A program made the position numbers and the translations under genes. Source: Hyperoodon ampullatus (Eukaryota > Chordata > Mammalia > Artiodactyla > Ziphiidae). From it: 64,000 bases of DNA. The stretch spans positions 4,960,001 through 5,024,000 of the forward strand of contig OX457075.1 in assembly GCA_949752795.1 (NCBI GenBank), written 5' to 3'. Each line of letters opens with the position of its first letter. Position 1 is the first letter of the stretch. The notes beneath the pieces are model-generated. The model was not told the origin of the DNA and searched no databases. It worked only from the letters and a program-made list of their open reading frames with translations. Of the stretch, positions 31,033-43,125 are shown one piece after another.

Positions 31033-32826
31033 CAGAGCTAGGACCGGGTGCCGACTGCCCTTAACTTTTCAGATTCTTGGCTTCATCCAGACCTACATGA
31101 GGCCAAGACAAACTTCACCTTTGGGAGACCAGCATTCCTCTCCATCCTGATTGGAGATACACTGTAATCCTGATTGGATTACGTTGTCATCCAAGGGGAT
31201 ACACGTCTGTCTCTGGTGGGGCAGTGCTGGGCGGGTGACAGGAGAACGTGTGTGCTCTTGCCCCTCTCTGGGGCTTTGGGGTGAAGCCGGGTGCTGCCCC
31301 ATCTGATGGATGGGGAAGGTGTGCACGGTGGGCTGGACTCGGGCTGGTCCTTGGTGCCTCCCAGGCCGGGGTCAGGCAGGCTGCTAGGGTGACTGCGCCC
31401 TCTGCCCTCCCTGCTCTTTATACAAAGCCTAGAAAGACTGAAAAAAAGAAACAGCAACATTCAAGTGCAGTCAGCTGGGTAGCTACGTGGGTCAGGATCT
31501 TGGATGAGCAGGAAGAACCTTCATGTCAGGCGAGGGGTGGGCTCAGGTCTAGGACCAGCCTCTGTTTCTGCCTGTGCCATCCTGTGATGGTTAGAATGAA
31601 CCATTTTGGACATAGGCTGGTTTTTTGCCCTCTTTTGAACTTGGTACTTGAGAGACACCTGTGACGAATCAGAGAGGTACTTCCCTTTCCGAATCCTTTT
31701 ATACCTCGAACGTCCTTGGGAGGGAAAGGGCGACAGTGGCTCCTGAGTGAGGACGTTCCCTGCCCCCAGGCCCCAGCGGTGGAGGATGCCCTAGGACACG
31801 GGTCTCCTGTTCTTCTTATTAATGTCACTGACATTACCGGGCCTCGCTGTCCTCACTCCACGGAGGGAATGGGTCGTAGAACGTAGGGCTGTGTCAAAGG
31901 CTCCTTCCAGCCCGATGGTTCTGTGTCCACTGGACTCTGCTTCCCCAGCCAGGGCCGCGGAAGTGTGGGCAACCCTGTGGTCAGACCGGGTGCTGACCCT
32001 CTGACCTCTGCACCTGCCTGGTAGCTTTGGGAGCCAGGAGAGGGCGAAGAAGGGCCTCCGGTGCCCTCTCCTCTGCCAGACCACTCGTCACCACCTCCAT
32101 GCCAGCCACACCTGTGAAACATGCACCCCCCCTTTACACACGGGCCACCTCCTTGTTAGGGTGGCTACATATCCTGTTCGCTCAGGAAAGCCCCGGTTTA
32201 TTCCTGTGGTCCCAGCATAAAAATGAATGGCCCTCTATCTCCGAAGTGTCCTGGTTTGCAGCCCCAGCTGTATTCCTTTCGCTTCCCTGCCCATGACCAG
32301 GGCTTTTCCCTGCTGGCTGCCCCAGGAAACTTCAGGGCGTAGCAAGGAATTTAATTTTTTGTTTGTTTGGGAAATCGGGTCGAATGCACACAGGGTTAAT
32401 CGACGTTTAATTTGGTGTCTCGTGGGCTTTCTGTGAAGACCTGCTGAGCACCTGCTGGAGGAGTCATGAACTGTAAGCTGTAAACATCTTATTTGCCCAG
32501 AGTAAGATGACTTACTTCTCTTTGGGATAATTTTTTTTCTCACTGTAAAAATTATAAAACCTGGAGCATAGTGGGAAACACAATAAAGAGCTTAGACATC
32601 AGCCATACTCAGGGTGCCTAGAGACAGCGACTGCTGATATTTTGGAGTATTTCTCTCCTCTGCGTCTTTGATGTGCACAATTTTGCATAGTGATTGCTTC
32701 CCAAATAAATTTACGTGGTAGACTTTTACACTCCTAAACTTGCTCTGCAGTTTTCCTCACCCTAGGCCTTTCAAAGGCAGAGATTTTTCTCTTACTTACT
32801 GTTTCAACGTATCAATGTCCCTCCCC
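31033..32826. other. Intronic stretch, mostly unassigned
   Basis: No exon is supported. A degenerate AT-rich segment at about 32540-32720 (ACTGTAAAAATTATAAAACC, then TGATATTTTGGAGTATTTC) looks like an old LINE-type relic but cannot be assigned. Confidence 0.35.
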
Positions 32827-32828
32827 CC

Positions 32829-33034
32829 TTTTTTTTTTTTTTTTGCGGTACGTGGGCCTCTCACTGTTGTGGCCTCTCCCGCTGCGGAGCACAGGCTCCG
32901 GCCGTGCAGGCTCAGCGGCCATGGCTCACGGGCCCAGCCGCTCCACGGCATGTGGGATTTTCCCAGACCGGGGCACGAACCCGCGTCCCCTGCATCGGCA
33001 GGCGGACTCTCAACCACTGCGCCACCAGGGAAGC
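32829..33034 (-). mobile_element. CHR-type tRNA-derived SINE
   Basis: Minus-strand copy with a short poly(T), the CHR body and a head ending GGGAAGCAC. CAATGTCC plus a pyrimidine run occurs on both sides (from 32813 and from 33036), consistent with a target-site duplication. Confidence 0.92.
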
Positions 33035-33047
33035 ACAATGTCCTCCT

Positions 33048-33108
33048 TTTTTTTTTTTTAATTGAAGTGAAGTTGATTTACAATGCTGTGTTAGTTTCTG
33101 AAATGTTC
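33048..33108 (-). mobile_element. Short L1 3'-end fragment
   Basis: A T run, then AATTGAAGTGAAGTTGATTTACAATGCTGTGTTAGTTTC, the extreme 3' end of cetartiodactyl L1 in antisense, cut short after about 60 bp. It follows the SINE at 32829-33034 almost directly. Confidence 0.85.
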
Positions 33109-33339
33109 TCTTAATTATAGGTACCATGCAAGGGTTTCACAGGCATACCTCTGTTAGGGACAGTGATTGGGGTCGGTTTGTCGGAGAACATTCTCTGTGT
33201 GTTAGGGAAGAATTAGTGAGACCCAGCCTGCAGCGGCCACTGGCCCAGGCCTCACACGAGGCCTGGGTCACCTGGACCTTAGCTGAGCACTGTCCGTGCT
33301 TCAGGCGGTGGATGGTGATGGCCTTGCCTCCACGCCTCC

Positions 33340-33530
33340 TGGCACAGTTAGTGTCCCCTCGAAATCCGTGGAACCTCGGCCAGTTTCTTGAGCCATCCTG
33401 CCTTAGCCTCCTGATCAGCAAGCCAGTTGTCAGGAGGGTGTCCACCTCACAGGGTTGGTTGCTAGAGAATTCGGTGAGTTAACATGTAAAGGCACCTACA
33501 CCAGGGCCTGATCTGCCAAGTAGCTGTTGG
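33340..33530 (+). repeat. MIR relic
   Basis: CTCGGCCAGTTTCTTGAGCCATCCTGCCTTAGCCTCCTGATCAGCAAGCCAGTTG, then GAGAATTCGGTGAGTTAACATGTAAAGGCACCTACACCAGGGCCTG follow the 3' half of MIR. Confidence 0.55.
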
Positions 33531-34299
33531 CCGTGGTTGTTGCTGCTGAAGCAGAGGTTTGGGCGAATGGTGCCCGTCTCACCAGTGAGGCCGTGAACTT
33601 CAGGGCAGACTGTGCTGTTTACATCTCTTCGTTCGCTTGTGTATCAGTGTTAGCTGAGCTCTGGGATGTGTGGGACACCCACTAGTCCAGGGACAGGGGT
33701 GGGTAGGTGGGCCAGGCCTGCAGGCTCACGGTGGGAGGGGGCTGAGAAAGCACACTCACGGGTAATTACCACCTGTGCTGAGTCCATATGCAGATGGTGG
33801 GGGTGGGGCCTTGAAGGTCAAGGCTGGAGAAGAGATGATCTGTGGCTTGGCCGGAGGGATGGGTTGGAAAAGCATAAATTTTGTCTGGAGTACGCGCTCT
33901 GCCTTAGAGGGATCAACCATGAGAACAGTGAAGGGCTGAGATCTGAGGCCTTCTCAGAGGCGTGCCTCATAGCTGCTTCAGGGATCTCCCAGCCGAGGGG
34001 TCAGGGCACTCCCAGGCCTCTTCTCCCGTCGGTCAGATGGGATAGTGTGAAGACCTGCCTGCCGCCATGCTGGGAGATGCTTTTGGGGGGCTGCCTTTGA
34101 GTTTAGACAACTCCACAGTCAGGGCCAGGCTCTTGTGCCATTGTGTTCTCTGTGGGCTTGGGCTGTGACCACTGTCAGCTGGGTCCCCGGGCACCGTGAG
34201 CAGGCAAGGGCAGCCGGTACCGTCTGAGATAGAGGATACTTTCCCTTGGATGATCTATACTGGATTTCAAGACAGAGAAAGGAAATATGAAGACTTAGA
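33531..34299. other. Intronic stretch without recognisable features
   Basis: No repeats or exons recognised. The frame at 33666-34100 has no known domain. Confidence 0.4.
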
Positions 34300-34470
34300 C
34301 AGAATGCCCATGCTGGAATGGAAATTGAGATTAACTGGTCCAAATGGCTACATGAAGACCCAGAGAAGTAAAGTGATTTGTACAGAAGTTAGTGATGGAA
34401 TCCCAACCAGGAGCTGGAGTTGGCTGATTCTGGACTTAGAGTCCTTTACTCTGAAAGGTGCTGCCTCTTG
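34300..34470. repeat. MIR3-like relic
   Basis: GAAGACCCAGAGAAGTAAAGTGATTTGTACAGAAGTTAGTGATGGAATCCCAACCAGGAGCTGG, then GACTTAGAGTCCTTTACTCTG follow the MIR3 pattern of a 'cleared by comparison' core and tail. Diverged. Confidence 0.5.
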
Positions 34471-34747
34471 CTAACAAAGCCTCGGTTTTCCTGACTTTGC
34501 AAGATTCCACCCCTGTGGGGTAGGGGCCCCAGAGACCTCAGCGATTCTGAAAATGGCACTAGACCAGCTTGCCCAAGGTCAGCTGGGTCTTGGACCTGCC
34601 CGTGCTGACTTCAGCCTGAGTTTTAATGAGTTTGGCGGGCTGCCCTGGGCTTCCAGTAAGTTTAAACACCATCCAAGAAAGCGTCCTCAGAATGCGTCAC
34701 TGAATAACCAAGGTGACAGACCAAAAAGCCCACCCTCAAACCCTTTG

Positions 34748-35165
34748 GACCAGTGGTTCTCAAGTGTGGTCCCCAGACCAGCAGCATTAGCATCACTTGG
34801 GAACAGGTTAGAAATGCGCATTCTCAGGCCCCGTCCCATTACTGCTGAAGCAGAAGCTCTGGGGACAGGCCGGCAATCTGCATTTTTTTTTTTTTTTTTG
34901 CGGTACGCGGGCCTCTCACTGCTGTGGCCTCTCCCGTTGCGGAGCACAGGCTCCGGACGCGCAGGCTCAGCGGCCATGGCTCACGGGCCCAGCTGCTCCG
35001 CGGCATGTGGGATCCTCCCTGACTGGGGCACGAACCCGTGTCCCCTGCATCGGCAGGTGGACTCCCAACCACTGTACCACCAGGGAAGCCCCCCAATCTG
35101 CATTTTAACAAACCCTCCAGGAGATCCTGAGGACCCCTCTCTGGAGCATCTCTCAGAGCCAGGGC
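34748..35165 (+). mobile_element. MER5A-type hAT DNA transposon relic, split by a SINE
   Basis: CCAGTGGTTCTCAAGTGTGGTCCCCAGACCAGCAGCATTAGCATCACTTGGGAACAGGTTAGAAATGC is a near-textbook MER5A left part. After the SINE, TTTTAACAAACCCTCCAGGAGATCCTGAGG continues the MER5A right part. It is a non-autonomous hAT-Charlie fossil. The SINE at 34887-35093 landed inside it and is younger. Confidence 0.88.
34887..35093 (-). mobile_element. CHR-type SINE nested in MER5A
   Basis: Minus-strand CHR SINE. The 13-bp duplication CAATCTGCATTTT flanks it at 34874-34886 and 35094-35106 and consists of MER5A sequence. Confidence 0.93.
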
Positions 35166-36608
35166 TAGCTCATGGCTTTTCCGCTTCTTGGTTCTGAAAC
35201 CCAGTCCCCATCGTCTTCCTTCCAAGACCACTGCACACTCCAACGTGCCGTGTGGGATGAACACTGCGGGTTGGAATGGAAAACTAGTGAGCCCTCCGGC
35301 AGAAGGACTGTTTGCCTTGGCCGGTTGGCCCGGACTTGGAGCCAAGGTTCCATTAATCCTTTTGACTGACTTTATTTAAGCAAGTTTCCTATTCTCCTCT
35401 GCCGACTGCTTGGGGAGGCATGGAGGAGGGATGCGGTCCTTACTGGGAGGAGAGGGGCCCAAGCCCCTGCTGCCTGGGCCGCGGTGCACACGTCGTCCAG
35501 AATAAACCCACACCAGGCAGCCCTTTGCTCTCAAAGTGGGGTTTCCATTTTGCACCATTAGCTTCGATCAGTGGGGATTTAACACAAGCCATGAAATCAA
35601 GCACTTAGGCAACAGGATTCCGATGGCTGACACCGACGCCGCCATGCTGTGTGCGTGAGTACTTGTAAGTGGGTTGGGAGGGCATAGAGCTGCAAATTCC
35701 ACCCTCCTGCCTGACCATCCCCCCACCTCCCCAAGATGTCTGGGATCCAGAAAACAGGCCAATTTCAATTACATAATTTGTCTCAAATAAGCCACTCAGG
35801 AGCATTTTTTACATCTGCTGTTTTTTTGTAAATGAGAAAAAAAGAAAAGCCGCTTTCAATCTTTTTGTGTGTTTGTTTTGATTTTTCCTTTTTTTTTCCT
35901 TTTCCCTCTGTAGCGTCTGTCCTGTAGCCAGTAGATGCGTGTAAGTATGCAGCACGTGGTTTGTGGTCAGGGAGAGAGTCTGAGTTATTGTACCAAGCGC
36001 AAGCCCCTTTCTTTGCTAAAGGAATTAATGATGCAAACACTGGCCCCTGCTGGGAACGGAGGTCTGTTGAGCTGCCTTTGCAGGGCCTTTGTCAGCAGGA
36101 CTCATTTGGATCCCGATGCCTGCAAGCCAGCCTGCACGGTGCCCAGACCCTCTGCTGAGTGTTGGAAGCAGCAGCAGTTTCTCCCAGCCCCGCCCTTACT
36201 CAGCGCTGTTACCAAATCTCATTTGCACAGTTGGCTTTGGGGATGGTGCTTTCTGCCTCAGGGTCGCCCACCCAAGAGATCTGTGAAAACGGGTCTGGGA
36301 CGTAGAAAAGCAGGTCCTCTCTGTCTGACTGCTTAGTGAGAGGTCTTGCTATCTGAACAGGCTCTTTCCCCAGGAGGCAGGGTGGGAGGAGGGATGTAAG
36401 CTGAACCCCCAGGGCTGATGCTCCAGGCGCTCACCTGTGGGCTCTTCCTGGTCCTGGGGTCTGGGAACAGGCCACTCGGTAAAGAGTTTGTCCATCTTGC
36501 CCCGCTGCTGCACAGATCATCTGTTTGGGAACTTCAGCCCTGTCTGCCAGAGAAAGTAATTTAGGAAAGCAAGCAAGTCAGGAGTCAGACTGTGTGGTGG
36601 GTTACCTG
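35166..36608. other. Intronic stretch without recognisable features
   Basis: No exon or transposon recognised. T-rich tracts occur at about 35865-35905. A pyrimidine TTTTTCTTTT array at 36620-36658 belongs to the tail of the next SINE. Confidence 0.4.
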
Positions 36609-36625
36609 CCCCAGGATGATTTTTT

Positions 36626-36850
36626 CTTTTTCTTTTTCTTTTTTTTTTTTTTTTTTTTGCGGTACGCGGGCCTCTCACTGCTGTGGCCTCTCCCGTTGCG
36701 GAGCACAGTCTCTGGACGCGCAGGCTCAGCGGCCATGGCTCACGGGCCCAGCCGCTCCGTGGCACGTGGGATCTTCCCAGACCGGGGCACGAACCCGCCT
36801 CCCCTGCATCGGCAGGCGGACTCCCAACCACTGCGCCACCAGGGAAGCCC
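36626..36850 (-). mobile_element. CHR-type tRNA-derived SINE
   Basis: Minus-strand copy whose poly(T) is interrupted as TTTTTCTTTTTC units before a long T run. The body and head are complete. The duplication CCAGGATGATTTTT flanks it at 36611-36625 and 36851-36865. Confidence 0.93.
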
Positions 36851-37529
36851 CCAGGATGATTTTTTATTAGCACCTATTGGAGACAGTATATCTGACTGCT
36901 GGTCAGTTGTCCCCAGAATCTGCAGGGACCCCATGCTTTCCTGCTCCTTGCTCGGAGGAGCTGTGGCAGGGCTGAGAGGCAGGGAGCTGCGGGCACCTCC
37001 AGCCTCGGGCAGCCTATTCAGCTGAACCAGGTTTGACGTCCCTTTGCATTCAAAGTAAATAATCCGAATTCTAACCTAATTGGTTTTTTATCTGAAAAAT
37101 GATCGGCTTGACAAGCTCTATAGGCTACCCCGTCCTCCCAAATAAACAGTGGAAAAAGCAGAATTCTTAAACAAAACCCTTCCTGAGAAGCCCTAAGTAA
37201 CGCCAAGCTGCTCCAGCTGAATGGGGAGTGAAGGACCAGGAAATGTAATCTTTGTGTTGCTTTTAAGAGCTCCCATTTTGTGACTCATTGACGTTTTATA
37301 TACATTTCAGTTCTTTACTAGACAGCAGGCTTTTTTTAAATCTTAGTTTTTTGCTTCAGAATAAATGCAATTTAAAACGTCAAATAGTATTAAAAGGCTT
37401 TTAACAAAAAACTGCAGGCCTCTGCCCCATGCCGTCCAACCACTAATTTCCACAACCCAGAGGTAATAATTTTCAGCGATTTTAGCTGTTTCTTACGATA
37501 GATAGCAAAATGGAGTAAATAAATACCAT

Positions 37530-37730
37530 ACTTACTTTTAATTTTTAATTTTGATTTTTAGACATTGCTTATTGATTTTCTATTATTGAAGACAAAGATC
37601 TGTCTCACTTTTGTTTCTTAATTTTAATTTTTACCCAATTTTAAGTTTTAGTTAAATTCTTCGTTTTAATTTTTAGACACTATTTATTGCTTTTCTATGA
37701 CTGACGATAAAGACATCTGTCTTATACTCT
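37530..37730. repeat. Imperfect AT-rich direct duplication
   Basis: TTTTTAGACATTGCTTATTGATTTTCTATTATTGAAGACAAAGATCTGTCTCAC (from about 37556) and TTTTTAGACACTATTTATTGCTTTTCTATGACTGACGATAAAGACATCTGTCTTAT (from about 37670) are clearly related, offset by about 114 bp. The surrounding AT-rich region (about 37330-37860) may be an old LINE relic. Confidence 0.6.
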
Positions 37731-37941
37731 ATTCCCTCTTCTCCCCATTCTTTTCAATAGAGTTATATCACACTTCCGGTTAAATTGACATTCAGCGTTT
37801 AATTTATTGTAATTATGTCAATATTATTTGCAGCTGAGCCCTGTAGTGTACTGCATGTAGATTTCCTTCATTATACACCATTTGGTTTTCCCTTGAGATA
37901 GCAGTTGCCTCATTTTATTTTCCTGGCTTCTCATGTTTGTG

Positions 37942-38149
37942 GTTTTTTTTTTTTTTGCGGTACGCGGGCCTCTCACTGTTGTGGCCTCTCCCGTTGCGGA
38001 GCACAGGCTCTGGACGCGCAGGCTCAGCGGCCATGGCTCACGGGCCCAGCCGCTCCGCGGCATGCGGGATCCTCCCGGACCGGGGCACGAACCCGTGTTC
38101 CCTGCATCGGCAGGCGGACTCTCAACCACTGCGCCACCAGGGAAGCCCC
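37942..38149 (-). mobile_element. CHR-type tRNA-derived SINE
   Basis: Minus-strand copy with a short poly(T), a complete body and a head ending GGGAAGCCCC. CATGTTTGTG occurs on both sides (37932-37941 and 38150-38159). Confidence 0.93.
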
Positions 38150-38299
38150 CATGTTTGTGTTTTGAATTCAGCCCCAGACCTTCCTGTAGATGTACATCTA
38201 TCCCTCTGTCCTCCTGTTTCAGTCTGGACTGGTTGAGCTTTACGCCGGCCACACAGTTGCTCTGGAGAAACCATTCGAAGACTTCCATTGCTTTTATCT

Positions 38300-39150
38300 T
38301 ATGTTAGAGCTTTAGTTTCCTGATCCTGGGTCTTGTGCTGCATTTTTGGAGCAGTTTCCTAAGAATAGATACATGGAAGATTTTTTTTTTAACCATTACA
38401 TGCCTGAAGTTGTCTTTATTCTCCTCTCCCACATTGACTGGCTCAGCATTGAATTTGGAAATTGTTTTGGCTTCTAGTGTTGCTGTTGACCAATCCAGTA
38501 CCATTCTGATGCCTGGTCCTTTGCAGCAGATGTAGCCTCTCTTTGCCTCTGGAGGATTTTATAAGTTCTCTTTACCTCTGGTGTTTCTAAATGCTGTGAT
38601 TCATTGACCTGGGCACTGTTTAATCTGAGAACTTACATTCTTCATTTCTGGAAAATTTTTCTTGTATTATTTCTTTGGTATTTTCTCTCATTTGTTTTCT
38701 TGGTTTTCTCTTAGTCAGATGTTGAACCTCCTGGTTGGATTCTCTCTTTTATCTTTCTTTCTCCTATCTCCATCTCTTTGTCATTTTGTTCCAACCTCAT
38801 CTCAAAGCACGTGTGTTGCATTCTTTATTTCTGCTCTTACCTTTTCAAACTTCAAATACTCTTGGTTCTCTGAACATTCCTTTTGATAGCATTCTGTTCT
38901 GGTTTCATGAATACAATATCTTCCATGATCTTTGTGAACAGTTTTCTTCTGTGCCATACCTTGTTTCTGTTATCTCTGATTTCTTTTTTTCTGTATGTTT
39001 TGTACGTTTTTGTCTCCTGTTCACATTTAGAGGCTTTCCTTTAAAGGCCTGCTGATCCTTGGCTGGCCATTGGAGTTTGAGAGTAAAGCACTAAATTGGA
39101 GCTCTTTGTGTGTATGCATGGCCTGTGATTTGTTGGGCCTCATTTTGGAA
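38300..39150 (-). mobile_element. Probable ancient L1 5'-region fragment
   Basis: T-rich sequence with phrases such as CAGATGTTGAACCTCCTGGTTGGATTCTCTC, CTCCATCTCTTTGTCATTTTG, GTTCTCTGAACATTCCTTTTGATAGCATTCTGTTC and GAGGCTTTCCTTTAAAGGCCTGCTGATCCTTGGCTG. I recall these as the antisense of the 5'/pre-ORF region of old mammalian L1 elements. Highly diverged; family assignment is from memory. Confidence 0.45.
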
Positions 39151-41630
39151 TTTTGTTAGGGGGAGCTGTAGGTCTTTTCTTTGGGGCTACTAGTTTCTTT
39201 AGATAGAAACCCTACAGTCCTCTGACTGGGGGTATCGCTGTAGTGTTCTAAGACCTGAGGGCCTCACTCTTCACTGTGAAGACCTTCATTTAATCCTTGG
39301 GTGTCGGGGCAGCTCCTCCCTACCCCGTCCTCCTGTGAGTCTGGTGTCCGCAAGCCCAGTCTGTCTGGGTTCAAACCTTCTGTACGGAATAAACGTACAG
39401 CTGCAGCTGGAGTTGGTGAGGGGCAGTCATCCGGATTTATGGCCAGGCTGGTGGATCTGGGTGCCCTGATGCAGACTCCTCAGTTCCTATATTTAATACA
39501 GTCTCTGTCATCGAGTGCAGAAGCACCCAATGGCCCCAGTTCACGAGCATGTCTGGGTCCTGCCATGTGGATCTGCTGCTTTCTTACTGTCAGCTCCCTC
39601 TGTTAGCAGCTGGGTTTCAGCTTTTCTTTTCTCATCAAGCCAGGACCCACCATCCATTTGCTTTCTGTTATACTAAATGTGATGTCCTTGTTTCTTTACC
39701 ATTTTTCTTGCGTGTGTTTATAACTTTTTTAAACTATAATTTTAGAGGGGTGGAAATGATTGTGTGCTCAATCTACTATGTTTGGCTAGAAGTGGCCGGC
39801 GATAACTGTTCACAAACATTCCAGATGCTTGGTGGCTGTCAGGATGGAAAACCTTTTCACTTCCCATTGGTGTGGAGCTCTCTGGGAGTCTCCCTCACCC
39901 CCTGGGATCGTGGTTCCCACAGGTCGTCAGCAAACCCCCCCCCCACCACTGCCAAGGCTAGCAAGCTAGTCCCACACTCATTCTTAAACTCTGCAGCACT
40001 GGGGATGAAGGAACATTTCTTCCACTTGAAGCGCCTTCTCCCTGTGCTTTCTGAGACGCTGAGCTGCCTAGTTTTCCATCCGTGCCTCTGATGACTTCGC
40101 AGGAACTCCCCAGTGGTGGTCCCTCCTTCTCTTCTCGTCTCTGTACTTTATTCTTCACTGCAACCGTTTTCTGTAATCAGATGAGTCACAAAGCTGGGGA
40201 CTGACTCAGCCCCTTCGGCACCTTCCCCGTCTCAGGCCCTTTCTTGCACTCCTGCGGCGATTCCACGCTGTCGATCGTGTAAATGCCTGGCCCTTGGCCA
40301 ACAGTGGCCTCTCATCCAGGCTCCCTGTCTGGGTAATTGGAAGGATGGCGGCCACATTAGCATAAACAGGTCAGGAGAAAAAGATGGTTTTGAAGAGAGT
40401 GTGGGTTTGGGATGAGTGTAACAAGCTTCCTCTGCTCATTTCAGCCTCAGAAAATGGCCAGGCTTTGTGGGGAGGCTACCAAGGGGGTATCATTTGTGGG
40501 CAAAAAATACAGTTTCGGTGACTGCAAGTGGGATGAAACTTCCAGGGTCTAACCTGAATCGAAGGGGTTATTTATTTTAAGGTTGCAGAGAAAGACCCAG
40601 ACAGCCCCTAACTGTGACCTTAAGTTTTGAGTTTTCAAAGTTCCTGGTCTCTGCATCCTCGCTGGCCGTGACCAGCAAGGTGAAAGGCAGGAGTCATATC
40701 CTACTGTTGGAGGGTGTTCCGTTGCTGCTAAGAAAAAATGCAGAGAAGGGTTTTGTTTCTTGTTTTGTTTTGTTTTAGTTCAGGGTCTGGCTGTCACGGG
40801 TAGCTGAGATCAAGGGCCTGAGGCAGGTGTAGAATCATCACCCTGTGGGAGACAGGCTCGGGAAGGGGGCAGAGAAGGATGGGGACAGGGTGGGCGCAGT
40901 AGTCTGCCTGGGATTGCCCAGCACGGGCCCCCTGGATGCTCGACCGGCCAGGCCAGCAGGCAGACTGCACTCCACGCTTTACAGACTCCAGGAGCTCAGA
41001 TCCGGGTTCTGTGACCACCCAGTTAGAACCCAGGACCTGGGACTCCAGCAGCGCCCCCGTTGTGAGCCCAGCTGCTGCCTGCTGGGGCTGCTCCCCCCTG
41101 CCCACCAGCACCGGTTGCAGCGCAAACACAGTCCATGGGCGAAATCCCTGGGGTCCAGGCTGTCTGCGTGGTGGAGGCCGGGTGGGGGGAAAGGAAGTGG
41201 TGATCAGTGTCCTCCCACCCCGTCCCAGCAGCCCCTGGATGTATGTGGTGGGAGGCTGCACACATACCCACAAGGCAGGGGGAAATCAACCTGGGATGGC
41301 TAATCGCCTATCCAAACATTGTTGGTAATCTGCATCCCTAAAATAAAGCCCTGAAAGATGGAAAGATGTTAGTAATTTCTGGCCACATGTGCCTCCTTCT
41401 TCTCTACTCTCCCTACCTCAAAAAAAGAAAGTGAGCCAAATGGCAAGAAACGAAGAGTCTAATGCAGAACACATTTCCATCGTTTGCTTTTCCCTCTCCC
41501 CGCCATGCTCCCACCTATGTAAACTAAATTCCTTGACACGGTCATGGCAAAGGAACATTAATTTTTGATTTGAGTTGTGATTAAAAGCAACACAATCAAA
41601 AGAGGGAAATAGTTTCCACTGAAGCAATAG
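39151..41630. other. Intronic stretch, mostly unassigned
   Basis: The first 600 bp may continue the old LINE fragment to its left. No exon, young repeat or RNA gene is recognised afterwards. Open frames at 40794-41328 overlap on both strands and have no identifiable domain. Confidence 0.35.
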
Positions 41631-41639
41631 CATTTGAAA

Positions 41640-41760
41640 CCCCGTCGTCATGGTATAGTAGGAACCAGCATGGTCTTTGGGGTCAGGGGTGGGTTCTAGT
41701 CCTGAGTCTCTTTTTACAAAGTGTGGCCTCGTGTTGTCCCTTAGCCTGAGTCCTTCTTGA
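41640..41760 (+). repeat. MIR relic
   Basis: ATGGTATAGTAGGAACCAGCATGGTCTTTGGGGTCAGGGGTGGGTTCTAGTCCTGAGTCTC is the 5' half of a diverged MIR, followed by a poor 3' match. Confidence 0.5.
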
Positions 41761-42924
41761 TCGTCGTCAGTTAAAACAGCGGTTGCTGTGCATTAAGTCA
41801 GGAGAGCCGCACAGAGAGCACCTGTCCTGGGCTTGGCACACAGCGGGTTCTCCAAAAAAAATGATGGCTCACTTCTCTGCAGAAAAGAGGCTGCCCAGTT
41901 GTCACTGGAAATGCATTCGTCCCCGCCAGGGATGTAATTGATCCCAGCTTTAGACCTTGGGTCACGTGACACGTCGGGGCACTTCTCGGAGGGTGTCTTC
42001 ACCGGCTCGCCTTCCTGCAGTCCCTGGCCGCCTTCCTCGGGTCAGTCGGTTCTCGCAGTGCGGAGGGCGGGCAGAGATGGAGCCCTGATCTGCCTGGGCC
42101 TGGGCAGGGAGTCTCCTCTGGCTCAACCCCCTGGACACATTTCTAGATGAGCAAACTATAGACTGGCCCAGGTGAAGTCTTTTCTCAGGTGACCCACCAG
42201 GTACAAGGATGGTAAGCCGACAAGGGGAGCTGAGCCGGGGCGGGAGAGGGAGAGCTGCTTGGGCAGGTCTGGGCGGAGGTCCCAGAGGGGTGGTCTCTGC
42301 TGATTCCTAGTCGCGGCTTTCCCACCTGCTGGTCCCCCTGCCTCTGCCCTCAGGGTGGGAGTGGGTGCAGGAATCAAGCAAAATCAGAGGTGCTGGGAAG
42401 TGGCTGGTTCCGTGGGATGGGGGGCAATAAAGAGAGGAGCTCACTGGGAAACTGTGCTCAGCGCACTCCCGTGTGCTAACCATCTGCTGCTTGGGCCAGT
42501 CCCCAAGACCTCCGCCACCCTTGGGAGTGAGGTCTTTCTTAAGGGCTGTGGGCCTGGGGTATTTGTTACCCGGGGCTCGGTGGCTGCAGATCTGGAACTC
42601 CTTCCGTAAGCAAAAGGGATGGGAGTGCATGTGATTTCCTGATTTTGACACATTCACTGAAGCTTTGTTCCTAGGATTTCTCCTAATTCTTGGGGTGGCC
42701 AAGGGTGTGCTTTCTAATCAGCTAAAGAATAAATAATAAAGCCTTCATTCTTGCGGTGTTCCCTTTCAACCGGGAGGAGCTCTTAACCATTTCGTAAGTA
42801 AAGTCATTTTGAAATGTGGGTAAACCTGGGAAGAGAGCCCGAGCTCTTTTCCCGTATTGTCTTGGTCCATTTAATCAGCACTTGAAATGTCAGCTTCATT
42901 ATAAAGAATTTTGCAATTCGGCCT

Positions 42925-43125
42925 GGACAGCATGGTGATTATAAGTGCACATTCAGTCCGTGGGTTTAGTTTAGGGTCAGTGACTCTGGGCAAGTAAACG
43001 TAACCATTATGCCTCAGTTTTCTCATCTGTTAAATGGGGGAAATAATTGCACCTTCCTCGTGGAGGTATCAGGTTTCACCGAGGAAGTACATGGAAAATA
43101 CTCAGCGCTCTTGAGGGCATCCAGA
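42925..43125 (+). repeat. MIR relic
   Basis: ACAGCATGGTGATTATAAGTGCACATTCAG, then TGACTCTGGGCAAGTAAACGTAACC, then GCCTCAGTTTTCTCATCTGTTAAATGGGGG and a CAGCGCTCTTGA end span nearly the whole MIR consensus on the + strand. Confidence 0.75.

Noticed and set aside
40794..41328. Overlapping open frames of about 150 residues on both strands
   Set aside because: No recognisable domain, no consistent codon or splice signals, and equally open on both strands, as expected of GC-rich intron.
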